This document shows, piece after piece, positions 1 through 6,892 of a stretch of 9,032 bases of DNA (position 1 is its first letter; the number at the start of each line of letters is the position of its first letter). The stretch is from the NCBI GenBank assembly GCA_013152765.1, contig JAADFT010000036.1, forward strand, positions 1 through 9,032. The letters are read 5' to 3'. The DNA is from Calditrichota bacterium. Its GTDB lineage: Bacteria > Zhuqueibacterota > Zhuqueibacteria > Oleimicrobiales > Geothermoviventaceae. The position numbers and the translations under genes are program-made. The notes below the pieces were generated by a model, which was given only the letters and a program-made list of their open reading frames with translations, was not told the origin of the DNA and ran no database searches.

Positions 1-1
1 A

Positions 2-247
2 ACGGGCACGTCCAGCGACACGCCGTCTTTTCTCAAAAAGAGGTTGGAAGAAATTCAGAAGCAGAGGGGAAAGCTTCTGGACACGGTGCGGGAAGAGCGT
101 GACGCAGTCGCTTCGCTGGCGGAGGAGATTCAGGTCTTGCGCGATGAATTCGAGCGGCGTGAAAACGCGCCCAACTGGAGGGCCTACGCCGAGTACGCCC
201 GGGCCCGGGCGCTTTACCTGAAGAAAGTCGAAGGGGCTGTTCACTGA
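2..247 (+). CDS. C-terminal end of a coiled-coil protein (5' end outside window)
   Basis: The frame is open from the first bases to a TGA at 245-247, giving 81 residues of the C-terminus of a protein whose start lies upstream. A TTG at 44 could be read as a start, but the frame stays open before it and no Shine-Dalgarno sequence precedes it, so I treat this as a partial gene. The segment is highly charged and heptad-like, with many Glu, Lys and Arg and spaced Leu/Val (for example KKRLEEIQKQRGKLL and ASLAEEIQVLRDEF), which predicts a coiled coil; it ends in an Ala/Tyr-rich helix (YAEYARARALYLKK). I recognise no family from this fragment. It is co-directional with the TPR gene, about 140 bp upstream of its start, and could be an earlier member of the same envelope-machine cluster (inference). 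Confidence 0.6.
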   Translation, partial: TGTSSDTPSFLKKRLEEIQKQRGKLLDTVREERDAVASLAEEIQVLRDEFERRENAPNWRAYAEYARARALYLKKVEGAVH

Positions 248-372
248 GAAAGTTCGTTGCGACTGCGTTTGCTTTGCGGACATTACCCGTTGAGCTTGTG
301 GAGAGGGATTGGGAGTGAGGTTGCGGAGGAAGATTCGGCACGGACAGCTTCCTGCGCGGGATGTCGTGCTCG

Positions 373-379
373 AAAGGAG
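373..379 (+). promoter_or_regulatory. Shine-Dalgarno sequence deciding the TPR gene start
   Basis: AAAGGAG lies 7 nt before the TTG at 387. This supports TTG-387 as the start rather than the in-frame TTG at 309, which has only a GAGAGG placed too close to it. Starting at 387 also puts a clean signal peptide at the very N-terminus. Confidence 0.7.
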
Positions 380-386
380 TGAGATC

Positions 387-3317
387 TTGAAAACGTGGGC
401 ACAAAACGTTCTCACGCTTTTGTTTGTCGCCTGGGTAGGCGTGGGTAGCGCCGTTCGGCCTGTACAGGCGAGTGTGGCTCGGTCCGACACGATCCGGGTT
501 GACACGTTGTCGCGCGCCGGGGTAGATGATGCGGCTGCGCAAATCTGGAGCATCCTGGAGAAGTACCCGGACACGGAGTTTGCGCCTACCCTCATGTTTC
601 AGCTTGTGCAGCTCTACATGCGGGGCGCCCAGCTCGACTTCGAAGCTGCGATGGAACGTTACGACGAGCAGCTTCAGCGATTTGAAAACGGTCAAATCTC
701 GGAGGAACCTGAGCTTCCCAAGGCGGATTTTTCTCGCGCCATCACCGTTGCCCGGGAATTGCTTCGAAGGTATCCAGACGTCTCGTTCAAGGCGAAAGTG
801 CTGTACACGTTGGGTTTGTGTTACGAAAAAGAGGGTAACAAAACGGCCTATTTGGAGGCGTGTCAGCAGTTAGTTCGCGAGTGTCCCGACGATCCACTTG
901 TCCCGGAGGTCTACTTTAGGATCGGAGAGTTCTACTTTGACGAGCATCGCTACGAGGACGCCGTCAAGGCGTACAGCAAGTTGCTGGACAAGTGGGAGAG
1001 CCCGTATTTCGACATGGCTCTCTACAAGCTCGCATGGTCGTACTACAATCTCTCGGACTACCCGAATGCGATCAGTACCTTCGTCTACCTGGTAGATGAC
1101 CTCAACACAGTCGAACGTGCCAACCCGCAGCTGATGGGCCGGAACCCGGTCGACCTGCGAAAAGAAGCCATTCAGTACATTGCCATCAGTTTCTCAGAAT
1201 TCGGCGGGGTTGCCAAAGCAGAGGATTTCTTCCAGGGTCTGGGCGGCCGCAAATGGGAGCCGGAGGTTTTTCTGCGTCTTGGTAAGGTGTACCTGGCCCG
1301 ATCCGACTACGCTTCGGCTGTCAAAACACTGCGCCGGTTTCTGGCCCGGTTTCCAAATCATTCCCAGGCGATCGATGCAGCCCTCGAAATCGTGAAAGCT
1401 CAAGAGGCTGCAAGGGACCTGGTGAATGCGGACCGTTCCCGAGAGGAAATCGTAGAGATGTTTGGGCCGCACTCGGAGTGGTACAAACAGGCTCCCTCCG
1501 AGGGAAAGGCTCGGGCAGACTCCGTTGTTCAGAGCACATTGCTTGTGCTGGCACAACACTACACACAGGCAGCCCGGGACACCAAGGATGCGAGTTACTA
1601 TCAGCAGGCCGTGGGTAAGTACCGACAATATCTCGAGCTTTTTCCGGATGCCCCCCGTGCGGATCAGGCACAGTTCAATCTGGGCGAAGTTCTGGTAGAA
1701 GCAGGTCAGCTCCGGCAGGCGGCAGAAGAGTACCGGCTATGCTTTGAGAAGTACGTAACCAGTCCCTACGCTGAGAAGGCCGGGTACAACCGTGTTTTCT
1801 GCTGGGCCGAGCTCGCAGACAGAGCGGCTGGCGGCGACACCACGGACGTGCAACTCTTTTCGTTCCTGGGGCAGGACAGCGTGAGAACTGTCTCCGTGCC
1901 GGACACGGAGCACGCGGAGTTGTTGCGCGCATGCCACGAGTTCGTGAACCGCTACCCCGATTCCGACAAATGGTCTGTGGTGATGCTGAAGATGGGGCAG
2001 ACGCTGTTCGATGTCGGCGACTACGTGCAGGCAACAAGGGTTTACCAGGCCATTCTGGAACACGATGTCCCGGCGAATGACAAAGCCAGAGCACTCGCCA
2101 TGATTGGCCAGTGCAAATTTCGGCTTGGCGACTACCTGGCTGCTGACGAATGGTTTGCCAAACTGGGTACGGCCTACGCGGACAGCGACAAATACGCGAG
2201 CCTGGCAGCCCGAATGCGTGCGTCGTCGCGGTACAAACTGGCGGTGGCTTTGAAAGACAGCGGACGCGCAGAAGACGCAGCGCGCGTGTTCGCCTCAGCT
2301 GCGGAGCTTACGCCCGACCAGCAGTTGGCGCAGGTGAGCTTGTTCGAGGCCGCAACGCAGTTTGAGAAAGCGGGCCTGACGGAAAAGGCAATTGAAACCT
2401 ACCTGAAATTGGCCAATCGGTACAAGACCTCGAAGTTTGCGGATGAATGCCTGCATCGGGCGGGAATGCTGCTCGAAAGCAGTGGGGAATGGTCCCGGGC
2501 GGCTACAATTTACCTCCAGCTCGTACAGCGGTACCCGGATTCGCGATTCGCGGAACGGGCGTTTTTCCTGGCTGGCGGTTGCTACGAAAATCTGGGAGAT
2601 TTGCAGCAAGCCCGTCGAATTTACGAGGACTTTACGCGTCGTTTTGGGAAAAAGGATCCCGATGACTACCTCGAAGCGCTTGTAAAGGCAGGCGAAATTG
2701 CGTTTGATTTGGGGGACGTTGGCGGCGCACGGGCAAAGTTCACGCAAGCGTTGCAGGACTACAACAACTTCCGCGTGCAACTTGTCCCGGTGGACGATTT
2801 TCTCGCTGCCAAGGCCCAGTTTTACCTTGCTGAGATCGCGTTTCGGGACTACCAGGCCGTCAAGCTGCGTCCACCTTTTGACAAGGCGTTGCGTCGCAAG
2901 AAGGACGGCTTGAACCGGGTGTTGAAGGCGTACACCGAGGCCGCGCGCTACAAGGTGGCAGAGTGGAGTACGGCGTCGTTTCACCGGATTGGTGAAGCTT
3001 TCGAGGAATTTGCCAACACGTTGCTCACGGCGCCGATCCCCGCGGGCCTGACGGACGTTCAGAAAGCCGCCTACCTGCAGAAGCTTGAGGAGAAGGTGCG
3101 GCCGTTCAAGGAAAAAGCCTACCAGGCCTACAAGAGAAACGTGGCTGCGGCGGAGAACGCGGGCATTGACAACGAATGGATTGCCAAGAGTCGGGAGCGA
3201 ATGGAAGCTCTGGCGGTGCAGTTGCATCTCGACCTGGCCACGAGCCCCACTCCGGCGGACAGCGCCTACGCGGAAAAGGCTGTACCGAATACAGACACGG
3301 GGGTACAGAAGCAATGA
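387..3317 (+). CDS. Large exported tetratricopeptide-repeat (TPR) protein
   Basis: With the TTG start at 387 the product is 976 aa. Residues 1-28 form a signal peptide: KTW, a hydrophobic core (VLTLLFVAWVGVG), then V-Q-A before the likely cleavage site. No lipobox Cys is seen, so it is probably soluble in the periplasm. Most of the chain is a tandem array of roughly a dozen or more TPR/YbgF/BamD-like helical hairpins, recognisable from recurring patterns such as RYPDS, LGLCYEKEG, RIGEFYFDEHRYEDAVKAY, NLGEVLVEAGQLRQAAEEY and GGCYENLGDLQQARRIYEDF. The last 130 or so residues (from about AEWSTASFHRIGEAFEEF) leave the repeat pattern and form a separate helical domain with PAGLTD and NEWIAKSRERME motifs. 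From memory, this tail resembles TPR proteins of Myxococcus-type gliding loci, but I could not check. The gene is translationally coupled to the small secreted protein downstream. The likely role is a periplasmic scaffold; no enzymatic motif is seen. Confidence 0.88.
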   Translation: MKTWAQNVLTLLFVAWVGVGSAVRPVQASVARSDTIRVDTLSRAGVDDAAAQIWSILEKYPDTEFAPTLMFQLVQLYMRGAQLDFEAAMERYDEQLQRFENGQISEEPELPKADFSRAITVARELLRRYPDVSFKAKVLYTLGLCYEKEGNKTAYLEACQQLVRECPDDPLVPEVYFRIGEFYFDEHRYEDAVKAYSKLLDKWESPYFDMALYKLAWSYYNLSDYPNAISTFVYLVDDLNTVERANPQLMGRNPVDLRKEAIQYIAISFSEFGGVAKAEDFFQGLGGRKWEPEVFLRLGKVYLARSDYASAVKTLRRFLARFPNHSQAIDAALEIVKAQEAARDLVNADRSREEIVEMFGPHSEWYKQAPSEGKARADSVVQSTLLVLAQHYTQAARDTKDASYYQQAVGKYRQYLELFPDAPRADQAQFNLGEVLVEAGQLRQAAEEYRLCFEKYVTSPYAEKAGYNRVFCWAELADRAAGGDTTDVQLFSFLGQDSVRTVSVPDTEHAELLRACHEFVNRYPDSDKWSVVMLKMGQTLFDVGDYVQATRVYQAILEHDVPANDKARALAMIGQCKFRLGDYLAADEWFAKLGTAYADSDKYASLAARMRASSRYKLAVALKDSGRAEDAARVFASAAELTPDQQLAQVSLFEAATQFEKAGLTEKAIETYLKLANRYKTSKFADECLHRAGMLLESSGEWSRAATIYLQLVQRYPDSRFAERAFFLAGGCYENLGDLQQARRIYEDFTRRFGKKDPDDYLEALVKAGEIAFDLGDVGGARAKFTQALQDYNNFRVQLVPVDDFLAAKAQFYLAEIAFRDYQAVKLRPPFDKALRRKKDGLNRVLKAYTEAARYKVAEWSTASFHRIGEAFEEFANTLLTAPIPAGLTDVQKAAYLQKLEEKVRPFKEKAYQAYKRNVAAAENAGIDNEWIAKSRERMEALAVQLHLDLATSPTPADSAYAEKAVPNTDTGVQKQ

Positions 3318-3691
3318 AAGTCCCGCGGTTTGCCATGTGGTTTCTTGTGGTGTTCTTGCCCTTTGGTTTTGCTGCGGCGCAGGTGAAGAACACTGCGCCT
3401 TCTAACAACGCTTCGGGGAGCGGGAAACAGAAGCAGCAAACAGCGCGCAAACCGGTGCAGGTGCCGAAGCTGTCGAGAGAGGCGATCCGGATCTTCCTGG
3501 ACAAGATCGAGATCACCGGTCGTGTGGAAAAGCCGCAGGCGATTTTCATCATCCCTGGCAGGAGCCCGGAAGTGGAAGATGTGCGGATCGACCGCAGTTT
3601 CTTCAAAGAGATCTTCCGGAAGGTGGAAATGCCAACCGGAGCCAGGAAGAAGGCGCGGCAGGTTGTGAGGTCAGACCTGATCCTCTGGTGA
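3314..3691 (+). CDS. Small secreted protein of unknown function, coupled to the TPR gene
   Basis: This 125-aa product starts at the ATG at 3314, which overlaps the TPR stop codon (ATGA). The longer in-frame reading from 3176 lies inside the TPR gene and would bury the signal sequence, so the ATG is preferred. Residues 1-22 are a signal peptide (MKVPRF, a hydrophobic stretch, then A-A-A before Q23). A low-complexity Ser/Asn/Gln/Lys linker follows (about 25-48), then a compact conserved-looking domain: IRIFLDKIEITGRVEKPQ, IFIIPGRSPEVEDV and RSFFKEIFRKVE. The I-x-G-x-V-E-K-P-Q pattern followed by a short hydrophobic strand hints at a small beta-rich periplasmic domain. I cannot name the family. 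The overlap with the TPR gene suggests equimolar production and a direct partnership (inference). Confidence 0.8.
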   Translation: MKVPRFAMWFLVVFLPFGFAAAQVKNTAPSNNASGSGKQKQQTARKPVQVPKLSREAIRIFLDKIEITGRVEKPQAIFIIPGRSPEVEDVRIDRSFFKEIFRKVEMPTGARKKARQVVRSDLILW

Positions 3692-3890
3692 GGATTCGAT
3701 TTGGATTTTGGGGGACGCTGGGGAAATCTAAACAGCATTTCTCGGTTCACTGAGGTCTTGTTGAAAGGCTTTTGTTCCCGCCGTGGGGCACCGCGTCGGG
3801 GATTCGGATTGGGCAGGAGGAGCTAATCCAGGAAGCGGAGTAAACATTTCAGGACAACGGACAGGTAGGAAACCCGGAAACAGGCAGAAC

Positions 3891-3897
3891 AGGGAGG
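3891..3897 (+). promoter_or_regulatory. Shine-Dalgarno sequence of the ExbB-like gene
   Basis: AGGGAGG lies 6 nt before the TTG at 3904 and fixes that codon as the start. No ATG or GTG is better placed, and the resulting N-terminus (MQYIYDAFIHGGPVMY) fits the short periplasmic lead before the first membrane helix of ExbB/TolQ proteins. Confidence 0.7.
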
Positions 3898-3903
3898 CGT
3901 AAC

Positions 3904-4533
3904 TTGCAGTACATCTACGATGCGTTCATTCACGGCGGGCCGGTGATGTACATGATCCTGCTGGCCTTGGTGGCCGGTGCAGCGATCACCATCGAGCGCT
4001 GGATCTACATCAGCATGAGAAACAGGATCGACACGACCACCTTTGTGGCGAAAATCGCGGAGCTGGTAGAGAGCGGCAAAGCCCAGACTGCAGCTGAGTA
4101 CTGCCGTAAGTCGAAGGCTGCTCTGCCGAGAATCGTGCTTGCGGGTTTGGAGAACTACGACCGCTCTCCGCGCGAGATCCAGAATGCCCTTGAAGTGGCG
4201 GCGCTGACTGAAATCCCGAAGCTCGAGAAGCGGACGGGTTACCTTTCGATGATTGCCAACGTGGCGACGCTTCTCGGTCTGCTCGGAACGATTTTCGGTT
4301 TGATCCAGTCGTTCCAGGCTGTGGCCCAGGCGGAGGCGAGCCAAAAAGCCGCCTTGTTGTCGGCAGGTATTTCGATGGCAATGAACACGACCGCCTTCGG
4401 TCTGCTGGTAGCCATCCCGTGTTTGATCGCCTACTCCATCCTGCAGGAACGGACGAACTCGATCGTTGACGAGATCAACGAGAGTGTAGCCCGGATTTAC
4501 CAGCGTTTGGTTGCCGGTAAGGAGAAAAGCTGA
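3904..4533 (+). CDS. ExbB/TolQ/MotA-family proton-channel subunit
   Basis: The 209-aa product is a standard length for the family. It shows three membrane helices at about residues 13-34, 116-138 and 156-181, with a long charged cytoplasmic segment between the first two. The hallmark LLGLLGTIFGLIQSF (about 123-137) and the third-helix motif MNTTAFGLLVAIP (about 160-172) are both intact, including the polar Thr residues that line the channel in characterised homologues. Family members form a pentamer around a pair of ExbD/TolR helices in the inner membrane and convert proton flow into movement. The start is a TTG with AGGGAGG 6 nt upstream. Its stop overlaps the next gene's start (TGATG), so it is co-translated with the first ExbD-like gene. 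A specific ExbB, TolQ or AglQ assignment is not possible from sequence alone; the neighbours favour an Agl-like role. Confidence 0.95.
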   Translation: MQYIYDAFIHGGPVMYMILLALVAGAAITIERWIYISMRNRIDTTTFVAKIAELVESGKAQTAAEYCRKSKAALPRIVLAGLENYDRSPREIQNALEVAALTEIPKLEKRTGYLSMIANVATLLGLLGTIFGLIQSFQAVAQAEASQKAALLSAGISMAMNTTAFGLLVAIPCLIAYSILQERTNSIVDEINESVARIYQRLVAGKEKS

Positions 4534-4997
4534 TGAATCTCCGGGCCGTACGGGAAAGGAAACAGGCCCAGCGTCGCGACACCGAGCTGAACGTGACGCC
4601 GGTGATGAACGTGTTCCTGATTCTCGTGCCGTTTCTGCTGCTAACCGCTGTTTTCGTGCGGGTGGCTGTGCTGGAGCTTTCGCTGCCTTCGCTCTCGAAG
4701 AAAAGTGCTCAAAGCAAACAGGTTCAGCCGCAACAACTGGTGCTGAACTTTCTCACCATCGGTCCTGATGGTTTTCAGCTGAAAAGCAAGGGGATGAATT
4801 TCCCCAAGATTCCGCTCAAGGACGGGAAGTACGATTTCGAGACTCTGGCGAAGCAGCTGAAGCAAATCAAGCAAAAGTACGAAGCCAGCGAAGACGTAAT
4901 CATCGCTCCTGACTCGCAGATTCGGTACGAGATCATCGTCCATGTGATGGACACGTGCCGGGAAAGCGGGTTTCCGAACATTTCAATTTCCGGGTAG
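4533..4997 (+). CDS. ExbD/TolR-family protein with Asn in place of the proton-carrying Asp
   Basis: The 154-aa product has a short basic cytoplasmic N-terminus (1-19), one membrane helix (about 27-46) and a periplasmic domain (about 50-154), which is the ExbD/TolR plan. The family motif just before the helix is present as LNVTPVMNVFLIL. ExbD and TolR normally have NVTP-x-x-D; here residue 26 is Asn (AAC at 4608-4610), so the protonatable Asp is missing. A Pro also sits in the helix (ILVPFLLL). The periplasmic part has a Gln/Lys/Ser linker and then a folded domain ending DVIIAPDSQIRYEIIVHVMDTCRESGFPNISISG, close to the usual ExbD C-terminal pattern, so the gene does not look decayed. A TAAGGAG 8 nt upstream of the ATG and the 1-bp overlap with the ExbB gene support translation. 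It probably pairs with the second ExbD-like protein. Confidence 0.92.
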   Translation: MNLRAVRERKQAQRRDTELNVTPVMNVFLILVPFLLLTAVFVRVAVLELSLPSLSKKSAQSKQVQPQQLVLNFLTIGPDGFQLKSKGMNFPKIPLKDGKYDFETLAKQLKQIKQKYEASEDVIIAPDSQIRYEIIVHVMDTCRESGFPNISISG

Positions 4998-5003
4998 CGG
5001 GCC

Positions 5004-5534
5004 ATGGGTTACTTTAACTTCGAAGAAGAAAACGACACAGCTGCGCCGATGCTGAAGCTGCCTCGGGGCAAGCGACGTCGAAGTCCGACGTTCACTCTGC
5101 GGCTGACGTCGATGATCGACATGTTCACGATTCTGCTGGTTTTTCTGCTCAAGAGCTTTTCCGCCGAGGGGCAGATCATGACGGTGGCCAAAGATCTGCG
5201 CCTGCCGGAGTCGACGGCGCAGAAGCCGCCAGAAACGGCCAGCGTCATCGTGGTCACAAACGACTGGATTCTGCTGGACGGAAACAAGGTAGCCAAAACG
5301 CAAGATGTCGCTGCTTCCAAGAGTGTCCTGATCAAGCCGTTGCATGACCGCTTGGTCCAGTTGCGCCGTTTGACGGAGAAAATCGCCAGTTTGAGCCCGG
5401 ACATGCAGTTTACGGGAAACATCGCAATCCAGGGCGACAAGGCCATTCCGTTTGAGGTGCTCAAGAAGATCATGTACACGTGCGGTAGTGTTGGCTACAA
5501 CAACATGTTGCTTGCAGTGACCAGGAAGGACTGA
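5004..5534 (+). CDS. ExbD/TolR-family protein that retains the proton-carrying Asp
   Basis: The 176-aa product starts at an ATG 6 bp after the previous stop. An acidic then basic cytoplasmic N-terminus (KLPRGKRRRSP) leads into LRLTSMIDMFTILLVFLLKSFS, where Asp39 (GAC at 5118-5120) occupies the position of the essential ExbD/TolR aspartate and the helix spans about 37-53. The usual NVTP is replaced by RLTS. The periplasmic part (about 55-176) has a VIVVTNDWILLDGNKV strand pair, a long helix-prone stretch (KPLHDRLVQLRRLTEKIASL) and an ExbD-like end (NIAIQGDKAIPFEVLKKIMYTCGSVGYNNMLLAV). It is longer than typical ExbD (about 140 aa) and divergent from its upstream neighbour, so this is an old paralogous pair and not a recent duplication. 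Two ExbD/TolR-type proteins with one ExbB/TolQ also occur in the myxobacterial AglRQS motor (established knowledge). Confidence 0.92.
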   Translation: MGYFNFEEENDTAAPMLKLPRGKRRRSPTFTLRLTSMIDMFTILLVFLLKSFSAEGQIMTVAKDLRLPESTAQKPPETASVIVVTNDWILLDGNKVAKTQDVAASKSVLIKPLHDRLVQLRRLTEKIASLSPDMQFTGNIAIQGDKAIPFEVLKKIMYTCGSVGYNNMLLAVTRKD

Positions 5535-5539
5535 TCTGG

Positions 5540-6892
5540 ATGGCGAGGACGAAGCCGGAAAAAGTTTTACGTCTCCGGGTACAACAGAACGGGACGGTTA
5601 AAGAGCTGCTCGTCGAAAAGGGACGGGTTTTCACGATTGGGGCTGACGCCGAGAACGACGTGGTTCTGTACACGACGGCGCTGCGACCGAAGCAGCCCTT
5701 GGTTGTACCCGGTAAGTCGGCGTACCGGATCGTCGTTCCAAAAGGTGCCGACGGCGAAGTGCGGGCGGGAGACTCCGTTCTCAAGATCAGTGACCTGGTT
5801 GCTCATGGCCTTCTGCCGCGCCGTGAGGGCGGCTACGTTCTCCCCGTCTGGGATGGCAAGAGCGGTTCCTTCGAACTGGACGGTACACGCATCGAATTTG
5901 ATTTTGTGCCGGCGTCCAAGGAGCTGGAATCGCTGCCCGACTACACCTGGCGTCGGGCGTTGCTCAAATCGCTTGCTGCTGAGCCCCTGCTCAAGGTGTT
6001 GTTCATCTTTTTGCTTACGGTGAATCTTGTGGCTGTCGGCAAGTTGAAGAGCCTGGACTTGCCGGAGCAGAAGCCCGTGGATCTTGAGAAGGTCCCGGAG
6101 CGATTTGCAAAATTCATCGTTCGCCAGAAGCCGCCTCAGGTTGTGGCTACCAGCGCTGGCGCCGGAGCTGAGTCTGCAAATCAGGAGCAAAAGAAGCAGA
6201 GCGGCAGCGCTGAGAAGAAGACGTCGGAGCAAAAAAAGCCGTCTGAGCAGAAAAGCCAGGGGGGCGCACAGGCGGTCGTTCAGCAGGGTATTCTCGGGCT
6301 GATCGGGGGAACCGGCGAGAGCGCGTCGAGCAGCTCGGTTGTGGATTTTCTGGTGGACAAGGGCGTTGTGAAGGAGCTGGATCAGGTGCTTGCCGAAGGT
6401 GGCGACCTGCGTGTCGGAAGACCAAACGGCAATGCAAAGGAAGGTTCCTTAGACGATTTGTTTGCCCTCTCGGACCAGCTCGACGTCAGCGACGCCGTAG
6501 GGGATGCAGGTTCCGACATCGCCGACATCAAGCTGCAGAAGGAAGGGCAGGTTCAGCTCGACAAAGTTGGCGATGTGAAGGGCTCGGCGGACGCGGTTGG
6601 TCAGCGGAGCGCACAGCAGCTGCACGCCGTTGTTGCGGCGAATCGGGGGAGGCTGGAGTACATCTACAACAAGTACCTGCGCCGCAACCCGGATTTGTCC
6701 GGTCAGATCGAACTCGAGATCACCATCGAGGCCGACGGTACCGTGTCCAATGTGCGGGTGTTGAAGTCCACCGTGAACGAACCGGGCTTTGTGAACGAGA
6801 TTCTGAACATGGTGCGGCGCTGGAAGTTCCCGCCTATCCCGGAGGGCCGTGTGATCGCCGTTTACCCGATGGTGTTCTACCGGGTCAATTGA
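5540..6892 (+). CDS. TonB-like single-pass protein with FHA-like N-terminus and AgmX/PglI-type C-terminal domain
   Basis: This 450-aa protein has four parts. Residues 1-125 are a beta-rich cytoplasmic domain with an FHA-like core (GRVFTIGADAENDVVL, 29-43). Residues about 150-167 form one membrane helix (LLKVLFIFLLTVNLVAVG). Residues 170-355 are a long periplasmic linker, first Gln/Lys/Ser-rich (about 212-240), then GILGLIGGTG and an acidic region. Residues about 360-449 are a TonB-type C-terminal domain: helix AANRGRLEYIYNKYLRRNPDLSG, strands IELEITIEADGTV, then MVRRWKFPPIPEG and a final strand ending YPMVFYRV. This end matches what I know as the AgmX/PglI C-terminal domain. AGGAAGGA lies 10 nt upstream of the ATG, which is 5 bp after the ExbD stop. 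It is the likely energy-transducing arm driven by the ExbB/ExbD complex. The cytoplasmic FHA, membrane helix and periplasmic TonB order recalls GltG of the Myxococcus gliding machine. An AAAAAAAG run in the linker is noted as a finding. Confidence 0.9.
   Translation: MARTKPEKVLRLRVQQNGTVKELLVEKGRVFTIGADAENDVVLYTTALRPKQPLVVPGKSAYRIVVPKGADGEVRAGDSVLKISDLVAHGLLPRREGGYVLPVWDGKSGSFELDGTRIEFDFVPASKELESLPDYTWRRALLKSLAAEPLLKVLFIFLLTVNLVAVGKLKSLDLPEQKPVDLEKVPERFAKFIVRQKPPQVVATSAGAGAESANQEQKKQSGSAEKKTSEQKKPSEQKSQGGAQAVVQQGILGLIGGTGESASSSSVVDFLVDKGVVKELDQVLAEGGDLRVGRPNGNAKEGSLDDLFALSDQLDVSDAVGDAGSDIADIKLQKEGQVQLDKVGDVKGSADAVGQRSAQQLHAVVAANRGRLEYIYNKYLRRNPDLSGQIELEITIEADGTVSNVRVLKSTVNEPGFVNEILNMVRRWKFPPIPEGRVIAVYPMVFYRVN

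Noticed and set aside
257..382. Small frame (TTG-257) between the first gene and the TPR gene
   Set aside because: No ribosome site, no recognisable protein pattern, and it runs through the TPR gene's own Shine-Dalgarno sequence.
309..386. Longer TPR start at TTG-309
   Set aside because: Its only ribosome-site candidate (GAGAGG) is too close, and the extra 26 residues are charged and would hide the signal peptide that begins neatly at TTG-387.
3176..3313. N-terminal extension of the small secreted protein from ATG-3176
   Set aside because: It overlaps the TPR coding region in another frame and places 46 low-complexity residues before a clear signal peptide at ATG-3314.
2295..3314. Long minus-strand reading frame opposite the TPR gene (339 codons)
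   Set aside because: Its translation has no domain pattern and is basic and low in structure, while the plus-strand frame is a clear TPR array; it is a codon-bias shadow. The same holds for other long opposite-strand frames.
3783..3902. 39-codon reading frame (GTG start) ending 1 nt before the ExbB TTG
   Set aside because: It is Gly/Arg/Asn-rich, has no good ribosome site at useful spacing and no recognisable pattern; more likely leader sequence.
3692..3903. Possible promoter or terminator in the 212-bp gap
   Set aside because: I found only weak short inverted repeats (for example GGATT...AATCC around an AGGAGGAG that has no start codon after it) and no convincing -35/-10 pair or U-tract hairpin.
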